A DNA stretch of 64,000 bases, taken from Galerina marginata (lineage: Eukaryota; Basidiomycota; Agaricomycetes; Agaricales; Galerinaceae). How positions within the stretch are numbered: the stretch's first letter is position 1; each line of letters opens with the position of its first letter. The stretch spans positions 3,844,001 to 3,908,000 of the forward strand of contig JAECYW010000001.1 in assembly GCA_023014335.1 (NCBI GenBank). The letters run 5' to 3'. A program made the translations under genes and the position numbers. The notes beneath the pieces were generated by a model. It worked only from the letters and a program-made list of their open reading frames with translations. It was not told the origin of the DNA and made no database searches. Below are positions 23,100-34,809 of this stretch, one piece after another.

Positions 23100-26000
23100 T
23101 TTAAGGAAGATGTAAGAGCTCGTTACAGTCAACACTGAGAATAAGGAAACTGGAACATCGATGCGCACCGTAATTATCAGTAACGGGGTGAATTGCAATA
23201 ATTTACTTGATATATGTGTGGTTATTCGGGTATTCCTGCGAGGCTGGTTGAGCTTTTCTACAGTCCTATGCCGAATATAAGTACCAGCACTTGTTCGGGA
23301 AAAGAAAAGAATTATACCGGTAAATGCTTGGGCTATGGAGGCGATCTTCGAGTCTTGTATTCAATTTGGAGTTTTCCTGGAAATTGGGCGACAGAAAATA
23401 AAACTGATCATGAGGTCGACGTGTGACGACCTGGAGGTCGTAAAACATACGAGCCTGTAGTCTAAATAAAAGAGGAGCAGAGCGCGTCATGAACTCTCGG
23501 TCCACACGCAGGAGTAAAAATTGCAAGGTCTGGAACGCCTAGGCGCTAGGTCAGGAGTAACGCAGTACTCCAGAAGATAGCGCCTTTGCGAGGTTGGACG
23601 TAGACAAGTACTGATCCTGCGTGTGGTTATCGGAGTTACCCGATGACGCGGGGTAAAGTGGTAGATAGGGATGTCGATGCAAGGTAGGAATGATGTAGAA
23701 ACATAGAAATGAAGGCAGATCGGGAAAAGCAGGCGGCAGCGGCACAGGAGTCCAGTAAGTGGGAAAGCGATTCGTTTTCTGAAGTGTGGTTGAACTGCTT
23801 ATGACAAACGTGCGACCAGGGCGGGAGGCAAGCAGAACTGGCCATAAGATCAAAAGAAGTGCATCATCCTCCGATTCGTTAATGCACATGCAGATAAAGA
23901 TCCAGATCAAAACTCACACTGGCCGAATCTCTTGCAATGGTGCATGATTTTAGGACCTATGTGAGGTTACTGCACTGGACTAATTCCGTATGTGGGGTGC
24001 AAATGATAGACCGCTTCGGCGACACGGAGAGACAGAAAGGCAGCGCGAAACCAGAAACCTGCAACTCGAAACATGTGATGTCACGGCAGGCATGACAATA
24101 TTTTCAAGAACCAATATGATAGCAACAGACGGGGCTTGAAAAATATTGTTATCCGAGTCAGAGTTCGAGTTGGCGGGCTTGGATGAAGCGCAGGCGTCTG
24201 GATTGTGTATGGTCGGTCCTGAGATCAGACAGGAGGCAAAACGCGAAGAACCTTGCTTCATACGCAGGACTACAAGATCCGGCTTCAAAATCAACAACCT
24301 GTAAGAAGCGACTCGCCTAAGCGCCACGTTCGGAGTAACGCAGGTGAAGCAGCGTGATACTTAGGAAGATGGCGTCCTTGCGACGATGATCGCTGATCGA
24401 TGATCCTGCGTATAGAAGAGGAGAGGTGCGATACAGAAATTGTGAAACCGGCTGGCGATGTTTAGTGCTCGGTCTTTAGATCAGGTCCAGAGGACTCAGT
24501 AGCGTCGCTGGATGCAGGGACGAACAGGATGAAGAGATGAAAGTGTTGACCATCATGTGGGTGGATAGCGGAAAGATAACGGAGTCGAGGTCATCATCGT
24601 GAGTGAATTTTCGGTCATTACCATACCCGATTCCCGGCTCTGGCTGAGTTTGATGCAGCGAATCGGAAGGGCAAAATTTCCTGTTTGGTTCCTCTTCAAG
24701 CTAGATGCCTCTCTTTTCTATCCGACACGAACACGGAGGCAGACTTGCGCACAGGTACTTCTCTAAACCCTTTAGATTACTGAAAACTGACAGGCTCTCA
24801 AGTTTTTCGTTGGTTTTTCGATGAATTCAAGACGTTTGGCGGTGTAGCTTGCACTAGCCACTTCCGTTCCACAATCTCGCTTTGACCTCCATGTAACTTA
24901 GGATGAAAGCGAGCACCAGCACGACTTTTATCCGAGTAATATTTGCTGTATTCTAACAGATCGTACTCCCTCAGGAGTTTCTATCATCCAAGGCCACCAG
25001 GATTTCGTGCCGTGAGACAAGCATGTCAAACTACCAACACGTCATTCTGCCCAAAGCGCGTCGGTTCAGCGGAAGAAGGACGCGTCCGTGGCAGTAGTAA
25101 GGTGATTCCGTTTTCAGTTGGTCCTAAAAACCGAACTTGAACGTGTGTTGTCTTTTTATAGCACTGAACACCATTCCAGACGGACTTTGGGTACTTCACC
25201 CAAAATTGTTCACGTCCACATTCACGGGAACCCACATGCAGCTCGCCAGCAGTGTAGACCTCTGAAGTTTGCTTGGTTTCGGTCTGTTGTTGAAGATCTC
25301 GCCTTTCCAGCTGGCAGACGCAACTAGTCAATTATCGCAGGCTTTCTAGGCTTTTTTTGTTATAAATCACCACCCCCTCGTTCTACTTGGGTGAAAGGAT
25401 GAAGATTTCCTCGGAAGGTCCCGCTGTCGCTGCTGCCCCCGAGCACACAACTGCATTGTCGACTCATTCTCTCCAACCACGCCCGCAGCTACGATTCTGG
25501 CATTGATCTCAAGAACTCCATCTACATGAGTACCCACGAATGATTTAGAAGGTGTACGCTGGAGCTAAACTGTCGGCGTTGGCATTGATCATTGGCGTAA
25601 AAGGAGACGATGATTCAGAATTGGTTGAAGATACATCTGCCGTTCTTTCGAATTCCTACCATGCACGTCCGTGGCAATCATCAACGACTCCTCGACATGT
25701 TCGTCAACCTCAAGTTTTCTTTTTTATTACCAGATACTGGCCCGTTCCAAGCCTCATCCCGGCTTTCTTCGTCACCGTCGCTTCAACGACGCCGTTCTCA
25801 CCATTTGTCCTTGTCATCGGCCATGAGCGTATTTCGTTGGATTTATAGGCGCGGCACTCTTCCAGAGTCGATCTTTCCACCTCTAATCACGTTTCTTCTT
25901 TTCCTGAATGAAAGAACGGTTTTTCCAGGGTCATTGGGGTTATCTACTCCCTTGTCGTCATCGTCGAAGCTGCTGCTGCCATCGTCATCAACCCCCGGAC

Positions 26001-26545
26001 GTGGTTATACTCTGGTTCGACTTTTTGGAACCACTTCCAGGTCAATCTTGGAACGCCAAATGTTCATCAAGTTCAAGTTCATCGTCATCGCCATGATCAA
26101 TAGATCGTACTCTTGCAGTTGCAGTTGCGTTGTCGTCATCGTTTACATGATGGCCCGAGGAAGACTTTGCCTCAGCCGGAGATATTAGTAACGGCGGCGC
26201 TACCCGTATTACCAGAGGTTATGAAGCAAGTTCTCGTGTCAGTGGTCGAGCTCGAACAGCGAACCATGCATTGACGTAGGTTTGAGGTCCGTCTTTTCTT
26301 CAACGGTGCCAGCGCACCGTCAGTAAGAAGAAAGGTCCAGACCTAGACGAATATCTTTCTCATGCCCTGTAATTGTTTCAGGTTGTATTCGCCTAACTGT
26401 GTACAATAATTATTATTACGGTTCTGAAGTTTTCGCGAGACATAACTCTGCCTCGCTGCGAGCTGGCAGCTTGCTAGTTGGACTGCACCAGATGAGAGAA
26501 GGTTGAAGGACGCGACGGACTGGCACAAGCAAACACGCATTTAAA
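23100..26545 (+). repeat. Mosaic repeat unit, plus orientation (left arm of inverted pair)
   Basis: It holds the standard order of the family: a leader with gaaaagaattatac (about 23300), a first TIR element 23503-23625, the middle with aatgcacatgcag and gcgcaggcgtctggat (about 24186), a second element about 24259-24417, a string related to gatccagcgaatcggaat (about 24653), then a tail with the recurring gaattcctaccatgcacg stretch (25648). Open frames are short and not conserved in other copies. Confidence 0.65.
23503..23625. repeat. CACACGCAGGA TIR element (well preserved)
   Basis: It is 123 bp, opens cacacgcagga and closes tcctgcgtgtg. Inside are actcc..agaagatagcgcc and tttgcgaggttgg, matching the other copies. 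Confidence 0.7.
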
Positions 26546-26564
26546 TATAAATCAAGCGACATGA

Positions 26565-29500
26565 ACGAACATGATTGACTAAACAGATCACAAGGCGGAA
26601 CATGCTGAATGAATGGGCTTGCAGTATCCATGGAAGAGGTCGAAAACCAGCAGCATAATCGCGAATATCACTAGCATCATGGATACCAATGAGAGGTCGA
26701 ACTGTCTGGAAGACGAAAACGAGCATGAGCTGTGTCCTCGAGCCATTGTAAAACTGCTTCTATGCTTACCTGACATCTTGGAGGAAACACGTCAAATCTC
26801 GGACTTCAAAGCTATGTCCATGTGTCATTCTAATGCGTCCAGCTGGTAGCTGAGGTTCGTAAACGATGAACCAAGCTCTCAAGCGTGATGCGAGAAGCGT
26901 GCAGCGCGGAGACACCATTAACACGAGCTCGTACTCTCCCTCCATAGCCGACGAGAGCATAGGTAGCGCCGTCATTATCGCTATCCCCAGCAGAGGTCAA
27001 ATCTTCCCCAGGTCATCATGTAGGTGATGACAATGAAGCAACTACAACTCCAAGAGCCATGGTCAGATGATCGAAGTGATGGTGGTTTAACAGGCCTGGT
27101 CGAGAGTTGCTGATAGTCGAAGTCGACAATGACACTGAATTTTGAGGGTTTGTAGTCGAACGTCGTTGTAGCATTGTCGCCAATATCGGATCATAGGAAA
27201 CGTCGAGCAGTCAAACAGTCTGAAATATGGAAATAAGCATGGGCGTGGCTTCGAGTCGAAGAAGCTCAAAATACTTACCTGAGACCTTGAAGCAAAGGCG
27301 TCCGCTAGAAAATCTAAGGCGACGCTGACGATGAAGGTGCATTGGAAGATGGATTCTGAACCTTGAAAATTCGATGTTTGACATTGAAGACGGTCCAAGA
27401 TTCGGACCAAAGCCCAGCCGTGACGGTAGGTTGATGACGACAGCAGCAGCAACGACAATTAACAACCCCGATAACCCCCAAAAAAACTGTTCCTTCCTCA
27501 TACCAACAACGGCAGAGGGAACAAAAAGCGTGGCTTGAGGTGTAGATTCAGATGTAACGACCGGCAAGAGTCGAAGGAAATATGCCACTTAAACGAATGG
27601 CGAGAGTGGCGCGGTGACGACTCAGATGAAAGCTGGAAACGACGTGTAAAACGGGGCCGTGACCGACGAACGTGTTGAGGCATCGTTAATGGTCGTGGCG
27701 TCCGTGGCTGGTGGAGCTGGAAAGAACTCAGTCGGATCTTCATCCAACTCCAAGCTGTCATCTCCCGAATAACAACATCAATGCCAATGTCAGCTGCAGG
27801 CCCGATCTCTCTGTGTTAGCTTGAACTCGCCAACTCTTGGTGTAGATCAGGCTGTCGTTATCGGTAGCCTCAGCTAAGACTGAATCGCCCCAGGTCATAA
27901 CATAGGGGATGACAACGCAGATTCAACCGCAAGAGCCACGATCCGATGATCATGGCGATGGAGGTTAAAGGGCCGGCTCGAAAGATGTAGATGGCCATAG
28001 TTAACGATGACGATATCGATGAAGATGAATTGGAAGATGGACACTGAGTACTCGCCGATGTGGAAGACGTTCTATTCGACCAAAGCCGAACCATGGCGGT
28101 GGGTTAATGATGACATCAGCTTCTGCAATAACGACGAATCGGATAACACATTGATCCAGAAAGAAACCGTTCCTTCATCGCCAAGAATGACAGGATAAGA
28201 CAGAAGGGTGTTCCCATCAGAGGCGTCGTTGAACTGCTCATCCATGTTGATGATGGGCAGGCGCTGGCGCCAGGTCTTGATGTTATTCAAGGCTTGATCC
28301 GGGTCGACGTGTCCGTATCCGTATTTAGCAGACTTTCGGGATAACCGCGTCCATATCCTTGTTTCTTCATCCCTTCCAAGCCATTAGTAGCCGCTCCTTC
28401 CACGAACTACAACACCAACCCCAAAAACAGCAGCACAGAACCCGAATCGCCGTCGGCGTCCTCCCGATGAGGCTTATCGATCGATACTTCCGTATAAGCA
28501 CATACTAGGCGGGGGTTGGCGTTGATCTAAACTAGGATGTAGTGCTGGGTCCTGAGAGTTGGGTATTGAGGCGACTGAGCGGAGTCGTCGAGATGAAAGC
28601 CTGGAGCTTGAGGCTTGAAGTTTGAAGCAGGGGCGAGGATGCTGCGTAAAGAGATACGGTTGCATTTGGGTGTTCGGGCGTGGGCTTGGCACCAGTGGGT
28701 TCGGCTTAATCGTGGAGAGCGGAGACGATGTCGACTACAACCGCAACGAGGGAGAGATCCTTCGTCATCAGCACCGGCATAGGATGGGAGGTAATATAAT
28801 CTGAAAGTTGGAGGTGGAAGGGCTGGCGAAGGAGCTTCGAGCGACCGATGTTTCGAGCAAGAAGTCGGGCATATAACCCCGTCCAGCAGTAACTGTACAT
28901 GGAATGGGCAAGGGCGAAATGGCGAGAACGGCGTCGTTGAGATGATGGCGACGATGAGGTGCTAGGAGTCATGACATGTGCATGAACATTTGATATTGCT
29001 AAGCGTTGAGGAGTCGTTGATGGCGGCCAGGTCCGTGTATAATATGAGTTCGAAAGAATTGGAGACGTGTCTTTGTCCGATTCCAAGCCGTCGTCTGATC
29101 CTGCGCCAACGAACAATGCCAACGGCAGCGGCACTGGCCCCATTTCAGGGACCACGACCCGATATCGTGACGATAGTGGTTAACGAACGTCGGATCCAAA
29201 GTCGTGGATGGTCGAAGTCGACGATGACATTGAATTTCGAAGATATGTAGTTGGACAGTCGGACAGCCTGAAAGACGAAAATGAGCGGTGGCCTCGAGTC
29301 GTTAAATCTCCAAATGCTTACCTGAGATCTTGAAGCAAAGGCGTCCGTTAGCAAGCCATAGGCGGTCCAAAGTCGTGGGTGGTCGATGTCGATGATGATA
29401 TTGAATGTGGATTTTGAAGACTTGTAGTCGAAAGTAGTTGTAGCATTGTCGCCAATATCGAATTATAGGAAGCGTCGAAGAGCCAAATGGTCTGGTCTGA

Positions 29501-31920
29501 AAATGAGCATGAGCGGTGGCCTCAAGTCGTTGAAGCTCCAAATGCTCACCAATGACTTTAAAGGAAAGGCGTCCGTTCAAAAGTTAACTAGTCACGATGT
29601 TGACAAACATGTCGAGGAGTCGCCGATGGTGGTGGCGTCCCTGGCTGGTGGGAGTTGGGTAGGACCTCAGTCGTATCTTCATCCAATCAATTCTAAGCCA
29701 TCATCCCTCTCAACGTCGTCCCACTTCTTTCCATAGATATTATCCACGTTAGGTTTGACGCGTGGGTTCGCTGATATCAGGCTTGGAATCGCGCAGGCAG
29801 ACGTGTTCGAAAAACGGGAGCCAAACACATCAATAGCCTTGGCCCTGCTAGGAGGTAGCAGCAAAGTAGCGACTGTAGAGTACGGCAATTTGGGTTCTTC
29901 ATACTGCCGACCAGGTAGAACGAGGAGGAACCAAAGATGGAGAAAACTGTCGGTATGGATGTATGCAGAGGGTGAATGTGCGGATCCGACTTGCATGCGA
30001 GTTGCCAGCTGGAACCTTTCGGAGGTGGCGATAAATGGCTAGAAGCACAGCTGAGTAGGCTGGCTGATGGAAGTTGCATATCGGGGTGCATGGATATGCC
30101 TGGCAGTCGAAAGTCGCGCCAACCTAGACCACAGGAGCAAGCCGACGACCCAGTGTCGAGGCATGAGGCAAAAGCTAGAGCCCGAGTGGGACTACGCCCT
30201 ATAAAACAGCAATACGAGTTAGAGGCGAGTTTTAAGACAAGTAAAGAGCAGAATTACCGGTAGAGACGCGTCTTTCTTCCCTCAAGGACAAATGGGCGAA
30301 CGATGCAACGAGGAGTGTCGCTTAGATGATGATTCTTGTGTCGTAAAACCCTCAAGGTGGCCGAGGCAGTTCTATTTGTGGATATGAAGAGTGTAAGTAA
30401 GACAGCAGTCGCGTACTGGAGCTTGAATCTCAGCTAAAGTTGAGATGAAGGTCCCAAGTTTGCGTTGGTAGAAAGAAGAGAGACGTTTGGGTCAAGAGGA
30501 CGTTTATGCCGAAGCGCCGCTTAGAATTATGCCATTCCGATTCGCTGGATCAGACTCAGGAACCTCCGGGCATCGGGTATGCAATGATACCCGCGACCTT
30601 GACATCGACTCCCAGGTCTCTTTCTCTTCTTGCTTCATCCCGTCCGTCTCTGAAAACCAGCTGTGGCCGCTTCCTCAAAATCTCGTCCACTGGAGTAAAT
30701 ACCGGTGCCCAGCTCCCAAATCTTTCGCTTGGACCGCTTGCATGATCTCTGCATCTCATCTGACTCTCCTCCCCTTGGCTAAGATAACGAGCGCCTCATC
30801 CGATAACCCACACGCAGGATCAGCGATGATTAACCTCGCAAGGACGTCACCTTCCGGAGTGCTATGCTGTTCTGCCTGCATTACTCCGAATTTGGCGCTT
30901 GTACGAGTGATTTTTGGGATCCAATGCTAAAGTCCTGCGTGTGCACCAAGGGTTCATAGCGCTCGATCTTCTGCATGATCTCTGGCCTTATCACCAACGA
31001 TCCAGACACCTGCACCTCACCCAAGCCTGCCAACTCGCACACAGAGCCGGATAGCAGTGTTCGCCGAGCCCCCGTTCGTTGATATCGTGCTGGTTTTCAA
31101 GAATATTGCTGCGGTAAAATTTCCATGCTGCGTGTTTCGAGTTGCAGGCTCTTGTTTTTGCGCTGACCTCTGTCTCTCTATCTCTACCGCCGGACCGCAT
31201 AACAGTTGGGTACCAGTTGCAGTCTTTTTCTTTCCACGCCAGCCCTGTTCCCTCAGTCGTCGACGCGACCCGCCCGGTTCCTCGTCCCCCACATGCGGAA
31301 TCATCCTGTCGCACCAACTCACACATGACTTGAAACTCTCTTCCACTGCATGACGTGCGGATAATGTGAGTTTATCGGATGCAAAGAAAGATACCGCATG
31401 TGCATCGACGAAGCTACGGCTGCCAGCTCCGCTTGATATTGATATCGACCGGCTTTACCACTTTACGCAGCGCGCCGTCAAATCACCACGCAGGATCGTG
31501 TTCATTTACATCCAACCTCGCAGGGGGGTCTCCTTCCAGAGTACCACGCCACTGGCTTGCATTACTCTGGACCTTGCTCCTAGGCGAGTCCTGTGAAATT
31601 GACCTTTTCTGCGTGTGGACCAAGAGTTGATGGCGCGCCTGTCTTTTGTATTCTCATGACCACTAGCATTGGGCTCGTATCTTATCCTCCCATTTATCGC
31701 TGCTAAATTATCGGGCAGACGCCATCAGGTTCTGTTTCTCAATATCGCCCGTTCGCCAGGAAAACTTCCAGTTGAAAGCTCAAAGATCGCCTTCATATTA
31801 ATAGCTCAAATATATACCAGTACAATTCTTTTCTTCTTTCAGACGATTTGTCTAACTATGCCCGCCACGCAGGATCGCCGGAATACTCGAACAACCTCGC
31901 GAGAACACCGCAACAACTAG
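26565..31920 (-). repeat. Mosaic repeat unit, minus orientation (right arm of inverted pair)
   Basis: The landmarks of the plus units occur here in reverse complement and reverse order. TIR elements lie at about 31485-31617 and 30809-30943. The string ccattccgattcgctggatc is at about 30533-30552, and tail segments run from 29700 down to 26570. One internal tail segment occurs three times (about 27640, 29000 and 29610), which makes this arm longer than its partner. Confidence 0.65.
30809..30943. repeat. CACACGCAGGA TIR element in an inverted unit
   Basis: It is 135 bp, opens cacacgcagga and closes tcctgcgtgtg. The neighbouring bases are the reverse complement of those flanking the elements in plus units, so the element and its context were copied together. 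Confidence 0.65.
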
Positions 31921-32209
31921 CATAGGTAAAGTAAATATATTGCAATACACTTGAGCATCATGTTTAGCAACTTGTAAGACCCATCCAAAGACGCCCGGGA
32001 AGAGCCTCAATCCGTTAGGTAAATTAACCATACTTCAAACCAATCTTGGCTGGATCGGTAAACCGCTGTGTAGGGTCAAGAGATGGAGAAAGGATTCCAG
32101 TTAGACCGCGGACGCGGTGTGCATTGAAGGCCGCTCACCCGACAGAACTCAAATGTCTTTGTCCAGGGCGATGTTTTCATTTGCTAGTAGTTCCAACCTT
32201 GTGGACTGA

Positions 32210-32905
32210 GAGTCAGGGCAGCAGGATCAAATTAGGAAGGATTGAGATCATGAAATTGAAATACGCACTTCCTGAGAGTTGAGGAAGCAGGGTGAAATCA
32301 GGAACAACTGAGAAGCTCATGAAATTGAAATACACACTCTCTGAGAGTTGGAGCAGCAGGATGAAATCAGGAAGGATTGAAAAGCTCATGAAATTGAAAT
32401 ACGCACAAGCTGAGAGTTGGAGCAGGATGAAATCAGGAAGGATTGAGGAGTTCATGAATTTGAAATACACACCCACTGAGAGTCAGAGCAGCAGGATGAA
32501 ATCAGGATGGATTGAAATGCTCATGGAATTTAAATACGCACAGACTGAGAGTTGTAGCAGCAGAATGAAATCAGGAAGGATTGAGAAGCTCATGAAATTG
32601 AAATGCGCACAGACTGAGAGTCAGAGCAACAGGATGAAATCAGGAAGGATTGCGGGGCTCATGAAATTGAAATACGCACAAACTGAGAGTCAGAGCAGCA
32701 GGATGAAATCAGAAAGGGTTTAGAGGCTCATGAAATTGAAATACACACCCACTGAGAGTCAGAGCAGCAGGATGAAATAAGGAAGGATTGAAAAGCTCAT
32801 GAAATTTAAATACGCACATACTGAGAGTTCTATCAGCAGAATGAAGTCAGGAAGGATTGTGAAGCTCATGGAATAGAAATACGCACAGGCTAAAAGTTGG
32901 AGCAG
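32210..32905. repeat. Minisatellite, 69-bp period, about ten copies
   Basis: The unit contains catgaaattgaaatacgcac and ctgagagt..gagcagcagg. Unit starts (atgaaattg or close variant) are at 32250, 32319, 32388, 32454, 32523, 32592, 32661, 32730, 32799 and 32868, so all periods are 69 bp except one of 66. Since 69 is 23 codons, both strands stay open for much of the array. Stops at both ends and differences spread over all codon positions argue against a protein. The array lies just downstream of the gene ending at 33145. Confidence 0.9.
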
Positions 32906-33144
32906 CAGGATGAAGAAGGTAAGCAGGTCATGGTCAAAAAGTAAAGTGATACCGACATGTTGCTTCAAGTGAACATTGCGGATAAGGTTTAAATCTTTGT
33001 CAATATGAGCCGGCCTTCCATCCTGCTTGCCTTTCTGGCTTTCTGGCTCATGAGTCGATGTTTTGTGGGTTTTAGTGATTTGAAATTGTCGTCCACAGCC
33101 AAGACTACGAAAATGAAATGAGCCATCGTTATTGAGAGGTGGGA

Positions 33145-34623
33145 TCAAATAGACACAAACCAATCAAGCGAAGAACTGTTTGATTGCTTAATGACATCAT
33201 TCCACACCTTGCAAAACGGACATAGATATTCCCTGTAGCGAGTTTGTTCCTTTACCAGTATAATACTCATAATGACAGTAGTTCCGGGTTGTAGTTGTGG
33301 CCAATTCCTCTCGTTAGTGATTTGGAGGACTTTCCCATTACCGTTAGTGACGGACAAACTGTACTCCCTTGTCCCCATGTATCGGAGTAGAAGGTTACCC
33401 TGTGGGGTCTCTGACTCAAAGACCGCCGACATAGCCGCGCGGAATTGCTGGATATTCGACATTATAACTGGGTGCGACACATTATCACCATGCAGACGAC
33501 ATACCCGGAATGATCGAGCCATATCCATCTGGATGGGATGGGTTCGGCCGGTTGCGTCCTGTAGATCTATAAAGCCCATTGAAATTTTGAGGGACATCTG
33601 CTGGTTGAGGGCCATCATTGCCTGCACCGTCATTACCAAGCTCTCCATTTGGCGCGCCATCCCCTCTACTCTTTTGTCGTTTCTTTCCACATAGCTTGCC
33701 AACTGCATATTATTTAGAGCCTGAATAATAGACGAGTTAGTAGCGGTAGCTCATTGTATTGTTGAAATTCTAGGATCTACCGAAAACTCCAGCAGGTGAC
33801 TATCGACGCCTTGACTGCATTGCTTGATTTCATTTGCAACGGAAACATAGTGAAATTTGGAACGATCGCATAACTCCGTCAGCTTTGTCGTGGTCTCCTC
33901 CAGGCGCCTGAGGGTACAGTCAAATTTAAGGCGGGTCGGTCAAGTGTAAACAACAAATGCACACCGAGTCAAATAATCTCGGGAGGTCTCAAAATCAGAT
34001 CCAGCGGCTGGTATAACGGATATCTGATTGGCCAGGCTATGGAGCTTCCTTCGAAGATCTTGAATGTCTTGTTTATTCTGGCCGATTTGCTGCAATCGGG
34101 CGTAATTATTATTTATGAGTTTGCAATCAGACGATCGCTCACATCGATAGCGTTAAGAACGACGAGCAATCCATCTATCGCCGCCTTTACTGGCGATCCG
34201 ACGACTGGAACAGCCCCAACAACGGGTGACATGATAGAGAGTACGACGGTGGTTGGCGGGATTGCTTGATGGCTCCAGGAATCGTTGGGGGAGGTTTGAG
34301 CGGGGCGAATGTATGTAGAAAGGGCGAGTTCTGATTCTTCTGAAGGGGGGTCAGGAGAAACATCGTTCGCTTGGATCAAGCCTGAACGACTAATCAATCC
34401 CATCGTTGACGCTGGAAGCGAGTGAGAGATTTGAGTGAGAGTCTGGAGATCAGGTCCAATACGAGCTTCTGTGACAGGCTTGGAGTGGTCAAGGTCCTCC
34501 TTGACCGAAGGTGTTAGTCCTGACACTATGGGCGGCAAAAAATTCGGGTACCTCGCGCTTGCGCTTTTGAAATATCTTGGACATAGAAGCCATGAAGTCC
34601 GTCCATTCGCGCTTCAAGAACAT
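33145..34623 (-). CDS. Coiled-coil protein with a ubiquitin-like domain and CPFC motif
   Basis: The model has five exons: 34552-34623, 34143-34499, 33965-34089, 33781-33907 and 33145-33720. All introns are GT-AG of 52-60 nt, giving 419 codons including the stop (418 aa). Residues about 120-143 (VVGAVPVVGSPVKAAIDG) form a hydrophobic, membrane-like helix; about 144-275 are helical and heptad-like. Residues about 276-385 read like the fungal ubiquitin-like domain (FIDLQDATGRTHPIQ at its start). C394-P-F-C397-x-x-W-N follows. Related basidiomycete proteins usually continue with a second Cys motif and then QFQITK. Here that piece lies downstream in another frame (about 33060-33103), beyond an in-frame stop, so the C-terminus may be cut short or an intron is unresolved. 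The function is unknown; the architecture resembles fungal N-terminal regulatory modules of immunity-type proteins. It is the only intact gene inside the repeat province. Confidence 0.75.
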
Positions 34624-34809
34624 GTTGTGTATAGCGGGGCGTGGAGCAGAATACGAGAGTAGAAGAAGAATCGAGGAAAGTGGGCTGTGGTAAAATTGCG
34701 GAGTCAAATAAGAGAGAGACGAGTCGAAGAAAAGCTCATGCAGGAGACGGTGAGGCATGAGGAAGCGTGGAAGGCACGAGGTTAGCAGAGGTTAACACAA
34801 CGCGGCTGT

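Noticed and set aside
23503..24417. CRISPR-like pattern of recurring short repeats
   Set aside because: Repeats are inverted pairs at irregular spacing in a eukaryotic genome, not direct repeats with uniform unique spacers.
32213..32723. Protein with 23-residue repeats, possibly a peptide precursor for the UstYa-like enzymes
   Set aside because: There is no ATG with a signal peptide, no Kex2 KR spacing, a stop early in the array, and both strands are equally open. It is better explained as a minisatellite 17 kb away from those genes.
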